Both the position numbers and the translations under genes were made by a program. Below are positions 53,888 to 62,254 of a stretch of DNA of 64,000 bases, piece by piece. Source of the stretch: Gemmatimonadota bacterium (GTDB taxonomy: Bacteria; Gemmatimonadota; Gemmatimonadetes; Gemmatimonadales; Gemmatimonadaceae). The notes under the pieces are model-generated. The model was not told the DNA's origin. It searched no databases and saw only the letters and a list, made by a program, of their open reading frames with translations. The DNA is taken from NCBI GenBank assembly GCA_021299375.1, contig JAJTGR010000003.1, positions 1 to 64,000 of the forward strand, given 5' to 3'. Within the stretch, counting starts at the first letter, position 1. Each line of letters opens with the position of its first letter.

Positions 53888-55198
53888 TCAGTACAGCATC
53901 ATCAGCGGGGACTCCAACAGCTGCTTCACCGTCTGAAGGAACCTCGCACCGACGGCACCGTCAATGATGCGATGGTCGCAGCTCATGGTAACGCGCATGC
54001 GCTGCCGCGGTACGAACTGGCCATGCTCCCAGACCGGCTTGGTCTCGGTGCCACCCACCGCCAGGATGGCGGCCTCTGGCGGGTTGATGATGGCCGTGAA
54101 CTGGTCGATGCCGAACATGCCGAGGTTGGAGACACTGAATGTGCCCCCCGTGAACTCGGCCGGCTGCAGCTTGCGTTCGCGGGCCCGCCGGGCCAGCTCG
54201 CGGGCTTCCGTCCCGATGGCGCCAAGCCCCTTGAGGTGCGCATCGCGGATGACGGGCACGATCAGGCCGTCATCGGTGGCGACCGCCATACCCACATGCG
54301 CGGCGCTGAAGTAGCGGATGCTGTCCCCCATCCAGTGCGCGTTGCACTCCGGATGGCGTGTGAGCGCGATGGCGACCGCCTTGATGACGATGTCGTTGAC
54401 CGAGACCTTGAAGGCGTCGCCGGCGGCCACCATCTGCTCGCGCAGCTTTGCCACGTTCGTCATGTCGATTTCCGACGTGAGATAGAACGTGGGGACGGGG
54501 CCGATCGACTCGCCCAGGCGACGGGCAATCGTCTTGCGCATCTGGGTGAGCGCGACGTCCTTGTACGCGCCGTCGATCTGCATGGCGGTGGCGACGGCGG
54601 TGGGCTTCGCAACGCTCGAGGCCGACGCGGTCGCCGGTGCCGCCGCAGGCACCGGGGCGGCAGACGCCGCCGCCTCGATGTCGCGCAGGATCACACGACC
54701 GCCGGGGCCTGTGCCTCGAATGGCCGCGAGGTTCAGCCCCTTTTCGGCCGCCAGGCGCCGGGCCAGCGGAGAGGAGCGCGGCGGTCCCTCCGTTCCCACC
54801 GTCACTCCGAGGCCTCCGACGGGCTGGCCCGACGGACTTGCCGCGGCCGCCGTCGCCTCCGGCACGGGTGTGGTTGCGGTCGTTACGGCCTCGGCTGACG
54901 GCGCGAAGGCACTCGCTCCGCCGCCCGCCGCCGCGCCGGTGAGCGCCGCAATGTCCTCATCCGCCGCCGCGATCACGCCGATCACCGCGCCCACGGCACT
55001 CGTGGAGCCTTCCTCGACGAGCCGCGCGCGCAGCACACCGTCGCCGCGTGCCACGAGCTCCATGATCGCCTTGTCGGTCTCCACCTCGGCGAGCGTGTCA
55101 CCGTTCTTCACGGCATCGCCGACGTTCTTGAACCACTTCACCAGGCGTCCCTCCTCCATCGTCGGGGAGAGCGCCTCCATCATCACCTTGGTCGCCAT
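53888..55198 (-). CDS. pdhC: Pyruvate dehydrogenase E2 (dihydrolipoamide acetyltransferase)
   Basis: A 436-residue core subunit that moves the acetyl group from the lipoyl arm to CoA. It has one N-terminal lipoyl domain with the attachment lysine Lys43 in ETDKAIMEL and an Ala/Pro linker. An E3-binding domain (PRSSPLARRLAAEKGLNL, then GTGPGGRVILRDI) sits near residues 145-180. The C-terminal catalytic domain has His409 in HRIIDGAVGA. The opening MATKVMMEALSPTMEEG is close to mitochondrial-type E2. It lies 11 bases after pdhB in a tight leftward operon lipA-pdhA-pdhB-pdhC. Confidence 0.97.
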   Translation of the reverse strand: MATKVMMEALSPTMEEGRLVKWFKNVGDAVKNGDTLAEVETDKAIMELVARGDGVLRARLVEEGSTSAVGAVIGVIAAADEDIAALTGAAAGGGASAFAPSAEAVTTATTPVPEATAAAASPSGQPVGGLGVTVGTEGPPRSSPLARRLAAEKGLNLAAIRGTGPGGRVILRDIEAAASAAPVPAAAPATASASSVAKPTAVATAMQIDGAYKDVALTQMRKTIARRLGESIGPVPTFYLTSEIDMTNVAKLREQMVAAGDAFKVSVNDIVIKAVAIALTRHPECNAHWMGDSIRYFSAAHVGMAVATDDGLIVPVIRDAHLKGLGAIGTEARELARRARERKLQPAEFTGGTFSVSNLGMFGIDQFTAIINPPEAAILAVGGTETKPVWEHGQFVPRQRMRVTMSCDHRIIDGAVGARFLQTVKQLLESPLMMLY

Positions 55199-55209
55199 GG
55201 GTCGCCTGG

Positions 55210-56190
55210 TCAGTCGAGGTAGAGAACCTGTTTCACCGCCGCGATCGTCTTCGGGACGTCGGGCTTGGCGGCCTTCTCAAGGCTCTTGGTGTACGGCATC
55301 GGCGCGTCGGCCTGATGCACGCGCAGCACCGGGGCATCGAGATGATCGAAGCAGTGGCGCTGCACGTAATCCACCACCTGAGCCCCCACGCCGCACAGCT
55401 CCCACCCTTCTTCCACCACCACCGCCCGGTTGGTCTTGCGCACCGACGCCGTGATCGCGTCGACGTCCATGGGGCGGATGGTGCGCAGGTCCACGACGTC
55501 GCAGCGGATGCCTTCCTTGGCCAGCTGGTCGGCGGCCTGCATGGCCACCAGCACCATCTTGCCGTGCGTGATGAGCGTGCAGTGATCGCCCTCGCGCTTG
55601 AGGTCGGCCGTGCCGAGGGGAATGACGTACTCGTCCTCGGGGACCTCCCCCTTGGTGTTGTACAGCATCTCCCCCTCGAGGAAGCACACCGGGTTGTCGT
55701 CGCGGATGGCCGCCTTGAGCAGCCCCTTGGCATCGTACGGCGTGCCCGGCGCCACCACCTTGAGGCCGGGGATGTGCGCGAGCCAGGATTCCCAGGCCTG
55801 CGAGTGCTGCGCCGCAAGCTGCAGCGCCGCGCCGTTGGGGCCGCGGAACACCATCGGCATCGGGAACTGTCCGCCGGACATGTACAGCATCTTGGCGGCG
55901 GCGTTCACCACCTGATCGAGGGCAAGCAGCGCGAAGTTCCAGGTCATGAACTCGATGATCGGGCGGAGGCCCGCCATCGCGGCGCCGACGCCCACACCGG
56001 CAAATCCCAGCTCGGTGATGGGCGTGTCCACCACGCGCATCTCACCGAACTCCTGCAGCAGCCCCTTCGACACCTTGTAGGCGCCCTGGTAGACGGCGAC
56101 CTCCTCGCCCATGAGGAAGACGCGGTCGTCGCGGTGCATCTCTTCGCGGAGCGCCTGATTGAGGGCGTCGCGGTACGTAATGATGGCCAT
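55210..56190 (-). CDS. pdhB: Pyruvate dehydrogenase E1 component, beta subunit
   Basis: A 326-residue subunit that, with PdhA, uses thiamine diphosphate to decarboxylate pyruvate and acetylate the E2 lipoyl arm. Family features are the opening YRDALNQALREEMHRD, EEVAVYQGAYKVSKGL, the thiamine-contacting DTPITELGFAGVGVGAAM, and the C-terminal transketolase domain with VVVEEGWELCG. Length is normal. It lies between pdhA (8-base gap) and pdhC (11-base gap), so all three are surely co-translated. The heterotetrameric E1 type matches the separate alpha subunit next door. Confidence 0.97.
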   Translation of the reverse strand: MAIITYRDALNQALREEMHRDDRVFLMGEEVAVYQGAYKVSKGLLQEFGEMRVVDTPITELGFAGVGVGAAMAGLRPIIEFMTWNFALLALDQVVNAAAKMLYMSGGQFPMPMVFRGPNGAALQLAAQHSQAWESWLAHIPGLKVVAPGTPYDAKGLLKAAIRDDNPVCFLEGEMLYNTKGEVPEDEYVIPLGTADLKREGDHCTLITHGKMVLVAMQAADQLAKEGIRCDVVDLRTIRPMDVDAITASVRKTNRAVVVEEGWELCGVGAQVVDYVQRHCFDHLDAPVLRVHQADAPMPYTKSLEKAAKPDVPKTIAAVKQVLYLD

Positions 56191-56198
56191 CGGGGGGC

Positions 56199-57218
56199 TC
56201 AGCTCGCGGTCTCGACGAGGACGTCTTCCAGGAGCGCCTCGAGCGGCAACTCCGGACTGGCTTCTGCGAAGTCGATGCTGTCCTGCACGAGTTGCTTGAT
56301 CTGGTCGTCCATGGCCGCGATGTCAGCGGCGGTGATCTCGCCGGCATCTTCCATGCGCTGCCGGTGCAAGGCGATGGGGTCGCGCTTGAGGTACTGCTCG
56401 AGCTCCTCCTTGGTGCGGTACGTGCCGCTCACCGCATCCGACATGGAGTGGCCCATGAAGCGATAGGTGCGGATCTCGAGCAGCGTCGGTGTGCCGTCCT
56501 GGCGGGCTCGGGCGATCGCCTCGCCGGCGGCCTGCCGCACCGCCAGCACATCCTGGCCGTCGACGACGTCGCGCGGCATGTCGTACGAGGCGCCGCGCTT
56601 GTAGATGTCGTGAATGGCCGAGGCCCGCTCGAGGGCAGTACCCATACCGTAGCGGTTGTTCTCGATGACGAACAGGCAGGGAAGCTTCCAGAGCGCCGCC
56701 ATGTTGAGCGCCTCGTGGAACGCCCCGTTGTTCACCGCGGCCTCGCCCATGAAGCACACAATGACCTGGTCGCCGCCGCGATACCTGATGGCGAACCCCA
56801 CACCGGCCGCGATGGGGATGTGGCCTCCGACGATGCCGTGCCCGCCGAGGAAACCGAGCTGCTTGTCGAACATGTGCATCGAGCCGCCCTTGCCCTTCGC
56901 GCAGCCGTCCTGGCGCCCGAAGAGCTCCGCCATCACGGCCCGTGGCGACATGCCGCGCGCCAGCGCCTGCCCGTGATCACGATACGTGGTGATGATGTAG
57001 TCGTCGGGGCGAAGCTGGGAGATGATCCCGGTGGAGACCGCCTCCTGGCCGATGTACAGGTGGCAGAAGCCGCCGATGCGGCCGATGGCGTACATCTCGG
57101 CGCAGCGTTCCTCGAAGCGTCGCTGCAGCAGCATCGAGTAAAGCAGTTCGCGGTGGAGCGCGGCGGACGTTTCCGCTTTCACGGGCACCGGCAGGTCAGA
57201 TTTCTTCTTCGGAGGCAT
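56199..57218 (-). CDS. pdhA: Pyruvate dehydrogenase E1 component, alpha subunit
   Basis: A 339-residue subunit from the ATG at 57218 (MPPKKKSDLPVPV); a GTG at 57254 would add 12 residues and cannot be excluded, since neither start has a clear ribosome site. The thiamine diphosphate motif is GEAAVNNGAFHEALNMAALW, the usual GDG appearing as GEA. Also present are GRIGGFCHLYIGQEA, the phosphorylation-loop-like region YRFMGHSMSD, and GGHGIVGGHIPIAAG. It starts the E1-E2 part of the operon, 60 bases after the lipA stop. Confidence 0.95.
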   Translation of the reverse strand: MPPKKKSDLPVPVKAETSAALHRELLYSMLLQRRFEERCAEMYAIGRIGGFCHLYIGQEAVSTGIISQLRPDDYIITTYRDHGQALARGMSPRAVMAELFGRQDGCAKGKGGSMHMFDKQLGFLGGHGIVGGHIPIAAGVGFAIRYRGGDQVIVCFMGEAAVNNGAFHEALNMAALWKLPCLFVIENNRYGMGTALERASAIHDIYKRGASYDMPRDVVDGQDVLAVRQAAGEAIARARQDGTPTLLEIRTYRFMGHSMSDAVSGTYRTKEELEQYLKRDPIALHRQRMEDAGEITAADIAAMDDQIKQLVQDSIDFAEASPELPLEALLEDVLVETAS

Positions 57219-57278
57219 CAAGGCGACAGTGGGGAGTGTCGGACGCACCGTCACACGGACGGCGAACGGCGGGTGGGA

Positions 57279-58190
57279 TCAGGCCAGGGCGGCGGCCTGG
57301 ACCTGCTCCCAGGCGTGGTACGAGGAGCGGACCAGCGGGCCGCTCTCGACATGCTTGAAGCCCATCTGCATGCCGATGTCATAGAGCGAGCGGAACTCCT
57401 CGGGGGTGACGTACCGATCGAGTTCGATGTGGGCGTCGGAGGGGCGCAGGTACTGGCCGAGCGTGAGGATGTCCACGTCCACTGCGCGCAGGTCCTTCAT
57501 GACCTCCACCACTTCCTCATTAGTCTCCCCGAGGCCGAGGATGATGCCGGTCTTGGTGGGGATGCCGGGGGCGAGGCGCTTGGCAATGCGGAAGATCTCC
57601 AGTACCCGCTCGTACCGGCCGCCGGGGCGCGCCTTCTTGAACAGGCGGGGGACCGTCTCGGTGTTGTGGTTGTAGATCTCCGGCCGCGCCTCGAGCACGG
57701 TGCGGATGGCGTCCTCGCTGCCCTGGAAGTCGGGCACGAGCACCTCCACCGAGCAGTGGGGCAGGCGGGCGTGGATCTGCCGGATGGTCTCGGCAAAGAT
57801 GTAGGCACCGAAGTCGGGCAGGTCGTCCCGGTCGACCGAGGTGATGACCGCGTGCCGGAGGTTCATCTGGGCGATGGCTTCGCCCACCCGCATCGGCTCC
57901 TCGATGTCGTACTCCGGCGGGCGGCCATGGGCCACGGCGCAGTACGCGCAGTTTCGTGTGCAGACGCTCCCGAGGATCATGAAGGTGGCGGTGCCGTGCT
58001 GCCAGCACTCGCCGATGTTGGGGCAGTGCGCCTCCTCGCAGACCGAGTGGAGCTTGAGCTCCCGCATGAGCTGCTTGAGGCGGATGTAGTTCTCCCCACC
58101 CGGCGCCTTCACCTTGAGCCACTGCGGCTTCCGTTCCGGCAGCGCGGTCCGGCGGTGACGCCCCATGATCTGCACCAACTGCTCAGCCAT
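57279..58190 (-). CDS. lipA: Lipoyl synthase
   Basis: A 303-residue radical SAM enzyme from the ATG at 58190 (MAEQLVQIMGRHRRTALPE). It inserts two sulfurs into the octanoyl group placed by LipB. Both iron-sulfur sites are present: the auxiliary cluster cysteines 51, 56 and 62 in CEEAHCPNIGEC, and the radical SAM cysteines 77, 81 and 84 in CTRNCAYC. The C-terminal RSSYHA holds the conserved serine ligand. It is the first gene of the leftward pyruvate dehydrogenase operon, with a good promoter at 58255-58284, so lipoate synthesis and its main user are made together. Confidence 0.97.
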   Translation of the reverse strand: MAEQLVQIMGRHRRTALPERKPQWLKVKAPGGENYIRLKQLMRELKLHSVCEEAHCPNIGECWQHGTATFMILGSVCTRNCAYCAVAHGRPPEYDIEEPMRVGEAIAQMNLRHAVITSVDRDDLPDFGAYIFAETIRQIHARLPHCSVEVLVPDFQGSEDAIRTVLEARPEIYNHNTETVPRLFKKARPGGRYERVLEIFRIAKRLAPGIPTKTGIILGLGETNEEVVEVMKDLRAVDVDILTLGQYLRPSDAHIELDRYVTPEEFRSLYDIGMQMGFKHVESGPLVRSSYHAWEQVQAAALA

Positions 58191-58254
58191 ACCGTATCGG
58201 GGTTGAGGCCCCGGGGTGGTCCGGAGCGTGACGAGGGAACCTAGTCCGGTGCAC

Positions 58255-58284
58255 AATATCCGGAAACGGCAGGATAACCTGCAA
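58255..58284 (-). promoter_or_regulatory. Promoter for lipA-pdhABC
   Basis: Read leftward: TTGCAG (58284-58279), an 18-base gap and GATATT (58260-58255). That predicts a leader of about 55-60 bases before the lipA ATG at 58190. It is one of the better sigma-70-like matches in the window. Confidence 0.55.
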
Positions 58285-58375
58285 ACGGCTTATAGCTAGA
58301 ATTCCGCTCTGGTGGCGAAACTCCTGCCCAGGGTTAGCGTATGGAGCGGCGACCCTTTCTCGCGCTGAGGCGCTC

Positions 58376-58591
58376 ATGCTCCGCACTCTGTTTTCCGTTG
58401 GCGTCATCGCGCTGCTCGGTCTGGTCGCCCTGAAGCTGGTCTTCGGGCTGCTCGGACCGCTGGTGGCGCTGCTCTTCTGGCTGCTCGGCCTGGCGCTCAA
58501 GGTCCTGCTGATCGGCGCCGTGGTGTACTTCGTCATCCGGGTGGTGAGTCCGGCGACAGCCGAGCGCATCGAGCGCGCGATTCGGCGATAG
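58376..58591 (+). CDS. Small membrane protein
   Basis: A 71-residue protein, almost all hydrophobic: about residues 3-27 (GVIALLGLVALKLVFGLLG) and 30-57 (LLFWLLGLALKVLLIGAVVYF) form one or two membrane helices, followed by a short charged tail VSPATAERIERAIRR. No family assignment is possible from sequence. It is divergent from lipA and sits alone. Coding is supported by clean hydrophobic patterning and third-position GC bias. Confidence 0.7.
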   Translation: MLRTLFSVGVIALLGLVALKLVFGLLGPLVALLFWLLGLALKVLLIGAVVYFVIRVVSPATAERIERAIRR

Positions 58592-58727
58592 CCCCCGCGT
58601 ACCCGCCCGATCGCGAACGGACCACGCTTACCTCGGGAGGCCGGCAGAACGGGAGGCCGTGGGGAGCGCCTTGCGGGTCGCTCGGTGCCGCTTCCCCTTC
58701 TCCTCGTGTGGTCCGTTCCCGCCGACG

Positions 58728-60659
58728 CTAGTCCACGGCGTCGGTCCTGTCGGCCGCCGAGCTGTCGCCCGAGTCGCCGTCACGCTCCCGATCGCGGCGG
58801 CCGCGCGACCGCCGCGCCCCGCCGCGACGGCCTCGCCGACCGCGCCGTCGTGACCGCGGAGCCCCGTCGGCCATGCTGTCGCTGCCCGCGACGTCGTGGT
58901 CTCGGTCGTCATCGCCGTCGTCATCTCGGTCGTCGTCGCCCACCGATTCGAACGCGACCGGTTCCCCGTCGATGTGTTCGCCGAAAGGATCGCGCAGGCG
59001 CGGCGCTGGGACGGTGACGGCCGCGGCCTGCTCAGTGGACTCCCCTTCGGTGCCGTCCTGCTCGCTTTCGCTGGCCGGGCCTTCGCCGGCGGTGCCTTCC
59101 CGTTTGCGCCGGCCACGACGCGAGCGCCGGTTTCGGCGTCGCTTGGTCGGGCGTTCTACGCCCGCCTCGCCTTCAGCCTCCGGGAGGGACTCGGCCTCTG
59201 CCTCGTCCTCGGGACCGGAGAGGCCACCGGCGTGCTCGACCACGTCCACGCCGGCGCTGCCTTCCGACTCGTCGCGAGGCAGCACGGCGTTCGCCTTGGC
59301 GCGGGGCGGCCGGGGCACAGTCTCCGGCACCGGAGCCTCCGCCGTTTCCTCGACCGCGCCCGCGTCGGCGGGCGGTCCCTCGGTGGCGTCGGCAGAAGGC
59401 CGGCTGCTGGCCATGCTGCCGAGGACACGGGAGAACGGGTCTCGCTTGGGCGCCGGCGCGGCGAACGGATCGTCGAGCTGCATGGAGGCGTCGGCCGACG
59501 GGGAGCGCGGCTGATCACGCCGTGGCGCCGGGCGCGGCGCACCGGACCGTCTTTCGGCTCCCCGCGATTCGCTGCGGGAGCCCTTGGGTTCGGCACTGCG
59601 GGTGCCGTCGCGCTCCCGGCCACGCTCCGCCCGGGGCGGGCGTTCGCCACGCGGCAGCCGCTCCGGCGATTCCTTTGCCGACGCCAGGCGCTCGCGCGGC
59701 TCCTGTGGCTCACGCGCTTCCCGCTCCCGCTCACGGCCGCGCCGCCGTTCGCGATCCCGACGGGCGTCAGAGGGATCGCCCTCGAGGCCGCGGGAGCCGT
59801 CGCGGTCCCGCACCTTCTCACGAATCCGCTCCACCGACAGCGGCTCCGTCTCCTCGCGGCGGCGTCCCCCGCTCCGCGGCCCCTTCCGCTCCGGCTCCGC
59901 CGTTGCGTCCGGCGCCGAACCGGCGACGGCGCGCCGCCCACGAGCGCCCCATGCCCACTTGAGGGCGCTCAGGGCATCGCGCATGGCAACCCGACGGGTC
60001 TCGCGCATGCGCACCCCGTAGGTGGGTTCGAGGGGAACCGACTCCACACGCCGAGCATGCGGTACGAGCCGCAGCAGCAGGTCGGCATTGGCCGTCCAGC
60101 TGTCGCCGCGCACGAACGGTTCGCTGCCGGCCGTGCGCAGCGCTTCCCGCAGGGCGGAGATGCGCACCAGACGCATCGAGGCCGTCATGTCGCGCACCCC
60201 CTCGACGCGCACGAACGGGCGCATGGCCCACTGTGCTCCCGTGAAGAGCCGCCGCACGGCGGTTGGCGCATCGGCGACGACCATGCGCTCACCAACCACC
60301 AGGTCGGCCCCGCCCTCGAAACGCCGAGCGAACTCGGGGACCATACCCGGCGGGTCGGTGAAATCGCCCTGCAGGAGCAGCACCGCGTCGCGACGCGGGT
60401 AGCGCGTGAGGCCGGCCACGTGGGTCAGCAGGGCGTTGACGGCGCCGGCGTACCCCAGATGCGTGGTCCCGCGCCGCACCGTGACGGGCATGGCCCGCTC
60501 GTACTGTTCGGCCACGGCCGCCGTCTCGTCCGTGCTCGCGTCGTCGTACACCACGACTTCGTACTCGCGCGGGAACTCGGCGAGCACCGTCCGAAGCCGC
60601 CAGAGCAGGACGCCGATGGTGGCGACCTCGTTGTGCGCGGGAATGGCGAGGTAAAGCAC
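58728..60659 (-). CDS. Family 2 glycosyltransferase with long Arg/Glu-rich disordered tail
   Basis: About 643 residues from a GTG at 60659 (VLYLAIPAHNEVATIG); the open frame upstream is not coding-like. Residues 1-255 are a GT2 (GT-A) domain with the sugar-nucleotide element YDDASTDET, LLLQGDFTDPPG in place of the usual DxD region, and GERMVVADAPTAVRR. The domain lacks membrane helices, unlike dolichol-phosphate mannosyltransferase relatives. The other 390 residues are low complexity: Arg/Glu stretches such as RDRERRRGREREREAREPQE, acidic DDDRDDDGDDD, and a final RRRGRRGRRGGARRSRGRR. This is like RNase E or Rho tails and rare on a glycosyltransferase. Divergent from the 60844 gene. Confidence 0.78.
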   Translation of the reverse strand: MLYLAIPAHNEVATIGVLLWRLRTVLAEFPREYEVVVYDDASTDETAAVAEQYERAMPVTVRRGTTHLGYAGAVNALLTHVAGLTRYPRRDAVLLLQGDFTDPPGMVPEFARRFEGGADLVVGERMVVADAPTAVRRLFTGAQWAMRPFVRVEGVRDMTASMRLVRISALREALRTAGSEPFVRGDSWTANADLLLRLVPHARRVESVPLEPTYGVRMRETRRVAMRDALSALKWAWGARGRRAVAGSAPDATAEPERKGPRSGGRRREETEPLSVERIREKVRDRDGSRGLEGDPSDARRDRERRRGREREREAREPQEPRERLASAKESPERLPRGERPPRAERGRERDGTRSAEPKGSRSESRGAERRSGAPRPAPRRDQPRSPSADASMQLDDPFAAPAPKRDPFSRVLGSMASSRPSADATEGPPADAGAVEETAEAPVPETVPRPPRAKANAVLPRDESEGSAGVDVVEHAGGLSGPEDEAEAESLPEAEGEAGVERPTKRRRNRRSRRGRRKREGTAGEGPASESEQDGTEGESTEQAAAVTVPAPRLRDPFGEHIDGEPVAFESVGDDDRDDDGDDDRDHDVAGSDSMADGAPRSRRRGRRGRRGGARRSRGRRDRERDGDSGDSSAADRTDAVD

Positions 60660-60843
60660 GGGAACCGGAGAGGGGACGAACGGGCCAGCGGCGAGAAAAC
60701 ACTGGCGGTCTGGTGTGCGTCCGATAATAACAGAGAAGTCCCGCCAGCGGTGGCCGTGCACCGGTGCCCCCGGTCCGGTGTACAGGAGGCATGGACAGGC
60801 ACCGGGACTGGCGGCAGGAACCCCTGACCTCGGAGGATGCTGC

Positions 60844-61557
60844 ATGATTCTCGCGAACACGCGCGCCCGACTGAACCGGGAGGATGCGCAACTGGTGGTC
60901 CGGCTGGTAGCTCGTGGCTCGAGCCGCGCCATCGCCTCGGCCGAGGATACCTTGGCCGATCAGGGGCTCGATCCGCTGCTCGACGATCCCGCGCTGCTGG
61001 AGGGGCTGTTGTCGGCGCGGCAGGGGGCACACGCGTCGTGGCCGCTGTTCAGCTACGTCGTGGTGCGACACGCCTTGCGTCAGTCGGGTGAGGAGGACCC
61101 GGTGATCGCCGACTACGTGGCCTCGATCCTGCTGCATTTCGGCCTGCGCCAGCGGGCGCGGCAACTGGGCGCCCATGACGATGCCACCTACGATACGCTG
61201 GCCTCGCTGGGCAACGAACTCGAGGGAGGGGATGCCTCCCGGGCGTTTCTGGCGCGGGCGCACCTGGGCAACTATGCCCTGTGGTTGAGCGGACTGTTCC
61301 CGGATCACATCGAGCAGCGCCGCTGGCGGAAGGGCGGCCCCGATCTGGGCTACTTTGAGGCCATGGGGCAGCGTGGATTTCGCCTTGCCGCCGATCACCG
61401 TCTCGCGAACGAGCATGGGCTGGCTCCGCTCTTTGCCGCCGCTGCCGAGCGCTTCCCGACGCTGCGAGTGGCGCTCAATCGCGTCAGCGACCGGCTGCTC
61501 TTCCCGCATGTGCACACGCCCGAGCGCCTGATGCGGCAGGTGCGGGACATGACCTGA
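60844..61557 (+). CDS. Conserved-looking helical protein, unknown
   Basis: A 237-residue soluble protein from the ATG at 60844, chosen because GGAGG sits 7 bases upstream. It is mostly alpha-helical with motifs such as LFSYVVVRHALRQ and GDASRAFLARAHLGNYALWLSG. It has no signal peptide, membrane helix or recognisable catalytic motif. The regular helices with many Arg and Leu suggest a folded intracellular protein. The function cannot be inferred. It is followed by the 13-bp tandem repeat at 61573. Confidence 0.8.
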   Translation: MILANTRARLNREDAQLVVRLVARGSSRAIASAEDTLADQGLDPLLDDPALLEGLLSARQGAHASWPLFSYVVVRHALRQSGEEDPVIADYVASILLHFGLRQRARQLGAHDDATYDTLASLGNELEGGDASRAFLARAHLGNYALWLSGLFPDHIEQRRWRKGGPDLGYFEAMGQRGFRLAADHRLANEHGLAPLFAAAAERFPTLRVALNRVSDRLLFPHVHTPERLMRQVRDMT

Positions 61558-61572
61558 CGCGGACGGGCCACT

Positions 61573-61650
61573 CGCTGGGGCTGCCCGCTGGGGCTGCCCG
61601 CTGGGGCTGCCCGCTGGGGCTACCCGCTGGGGCTACCCGCTGGGGCTGCC
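61573..61650. repeat. 13-bp tandem repeat, six copies
   Basis: Six perfect-length units of CGCTGGGGCTGCC, with copies 4 and 5 carrying A for G (GCTACC). They occupy the spacer between the genes ending at 61557 and starting at 61688. Copy number at such arrays often varies between strains. Confidence 0.95.
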
Positions 61651-61687
61651 GTTCCCGTGGGCAGCGTGGCTCCCTAGCTTACCGCGC

Positions 61688-62254
61688 ATGTTCGACGATC
61701 TCCGCGACAGTCTGCGCGCCGTTGCCGGCCGCCTCGACCCCGACGAGCGCCGCCGCATGGCGTCGGGCATGCGGGACGCGCTTGTCCACGCCAAGCTGGC
61801 GCTGCAGGACGTGCGGAGCGGTCTGGCACAGACGGCGGCGCGCCTTGCGGCCGAGCAGCAGGAACTCGACACCGTCCGGCGGCGGCAGGCACTGGCGGCG
61901 CAGGTGGACGACCACGAAACGGTGGCGATTGCGGAACGCTTTGCGGCCCAGCATGCCGAGCGGGTGGCGATGCTCGAGACCAAGCGCCTCGCCCAGCAGC
62001 AGGAACTGACGCTGGCCGAGCGTGAGTACGACGAGATGGCGGCCGAGCTGCGCCGCGTGGCGTCCGGCATGGCGCCCGACGCCGTGTCGCCTGAGGCGGC
62101 GGCCGCGCGCGAGGTGGACGCCCTGCTCGCCGATGCGCCCGTTGACGGACGCGATGTGCACGAGGGCCCGCCGTCCTCGCGCCGTTCGCGGGCGGAGCGC
62201 GAAGCCGATGCCGACGCCCGCCTGGCCGATCTCAAGCGCCGACTCGGCAAATGA
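61688..62254 (+). CDS. Coiled-coil protein, unknown
   Basis: A 188-residue protein from the ATG at 61688 that is almost entirely heptad-patterned helix (about residues 15-140: LAQTAARLAAEQQELDTVRR, then ERVAMLETKRLAQQQEL). It ends in a charged segment RSRAEREADADARLADLKRR. There is no signal peptide or catalytic motif. Its stop overlaps the start of the next gene (ATGA at 62251-62254), so it is translated together with the outer-membrane protein and may help its assembly, like a periplasmic or cytoplasmic scaffold. Function is inferred from position only. Confidence 0.75.
   Translation: MFDDLRDSLRAVAGRLDPDERRRMASGMRDALVHAKLALQDVRSGLAQTAARLAAEQQELDTVRRRQALAAQVDDHETVAIAERFAAQHAERVAMLETKRLAQQQELTLAEREYDEMAAELRRVASGMAPDAVSPEAAAAREVDALLADAPVDGRDVHEGPPSSRRSRAEREADADARLADLKRRLGK

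Noticed and set aside
58896-60827. Plus-strand frame of 643 codons opposite the glycosyltransferase gene
   Set aside because: The minus strand encodes clear GT2 motifs; the plus-strand product is low complexity and has no start signal.
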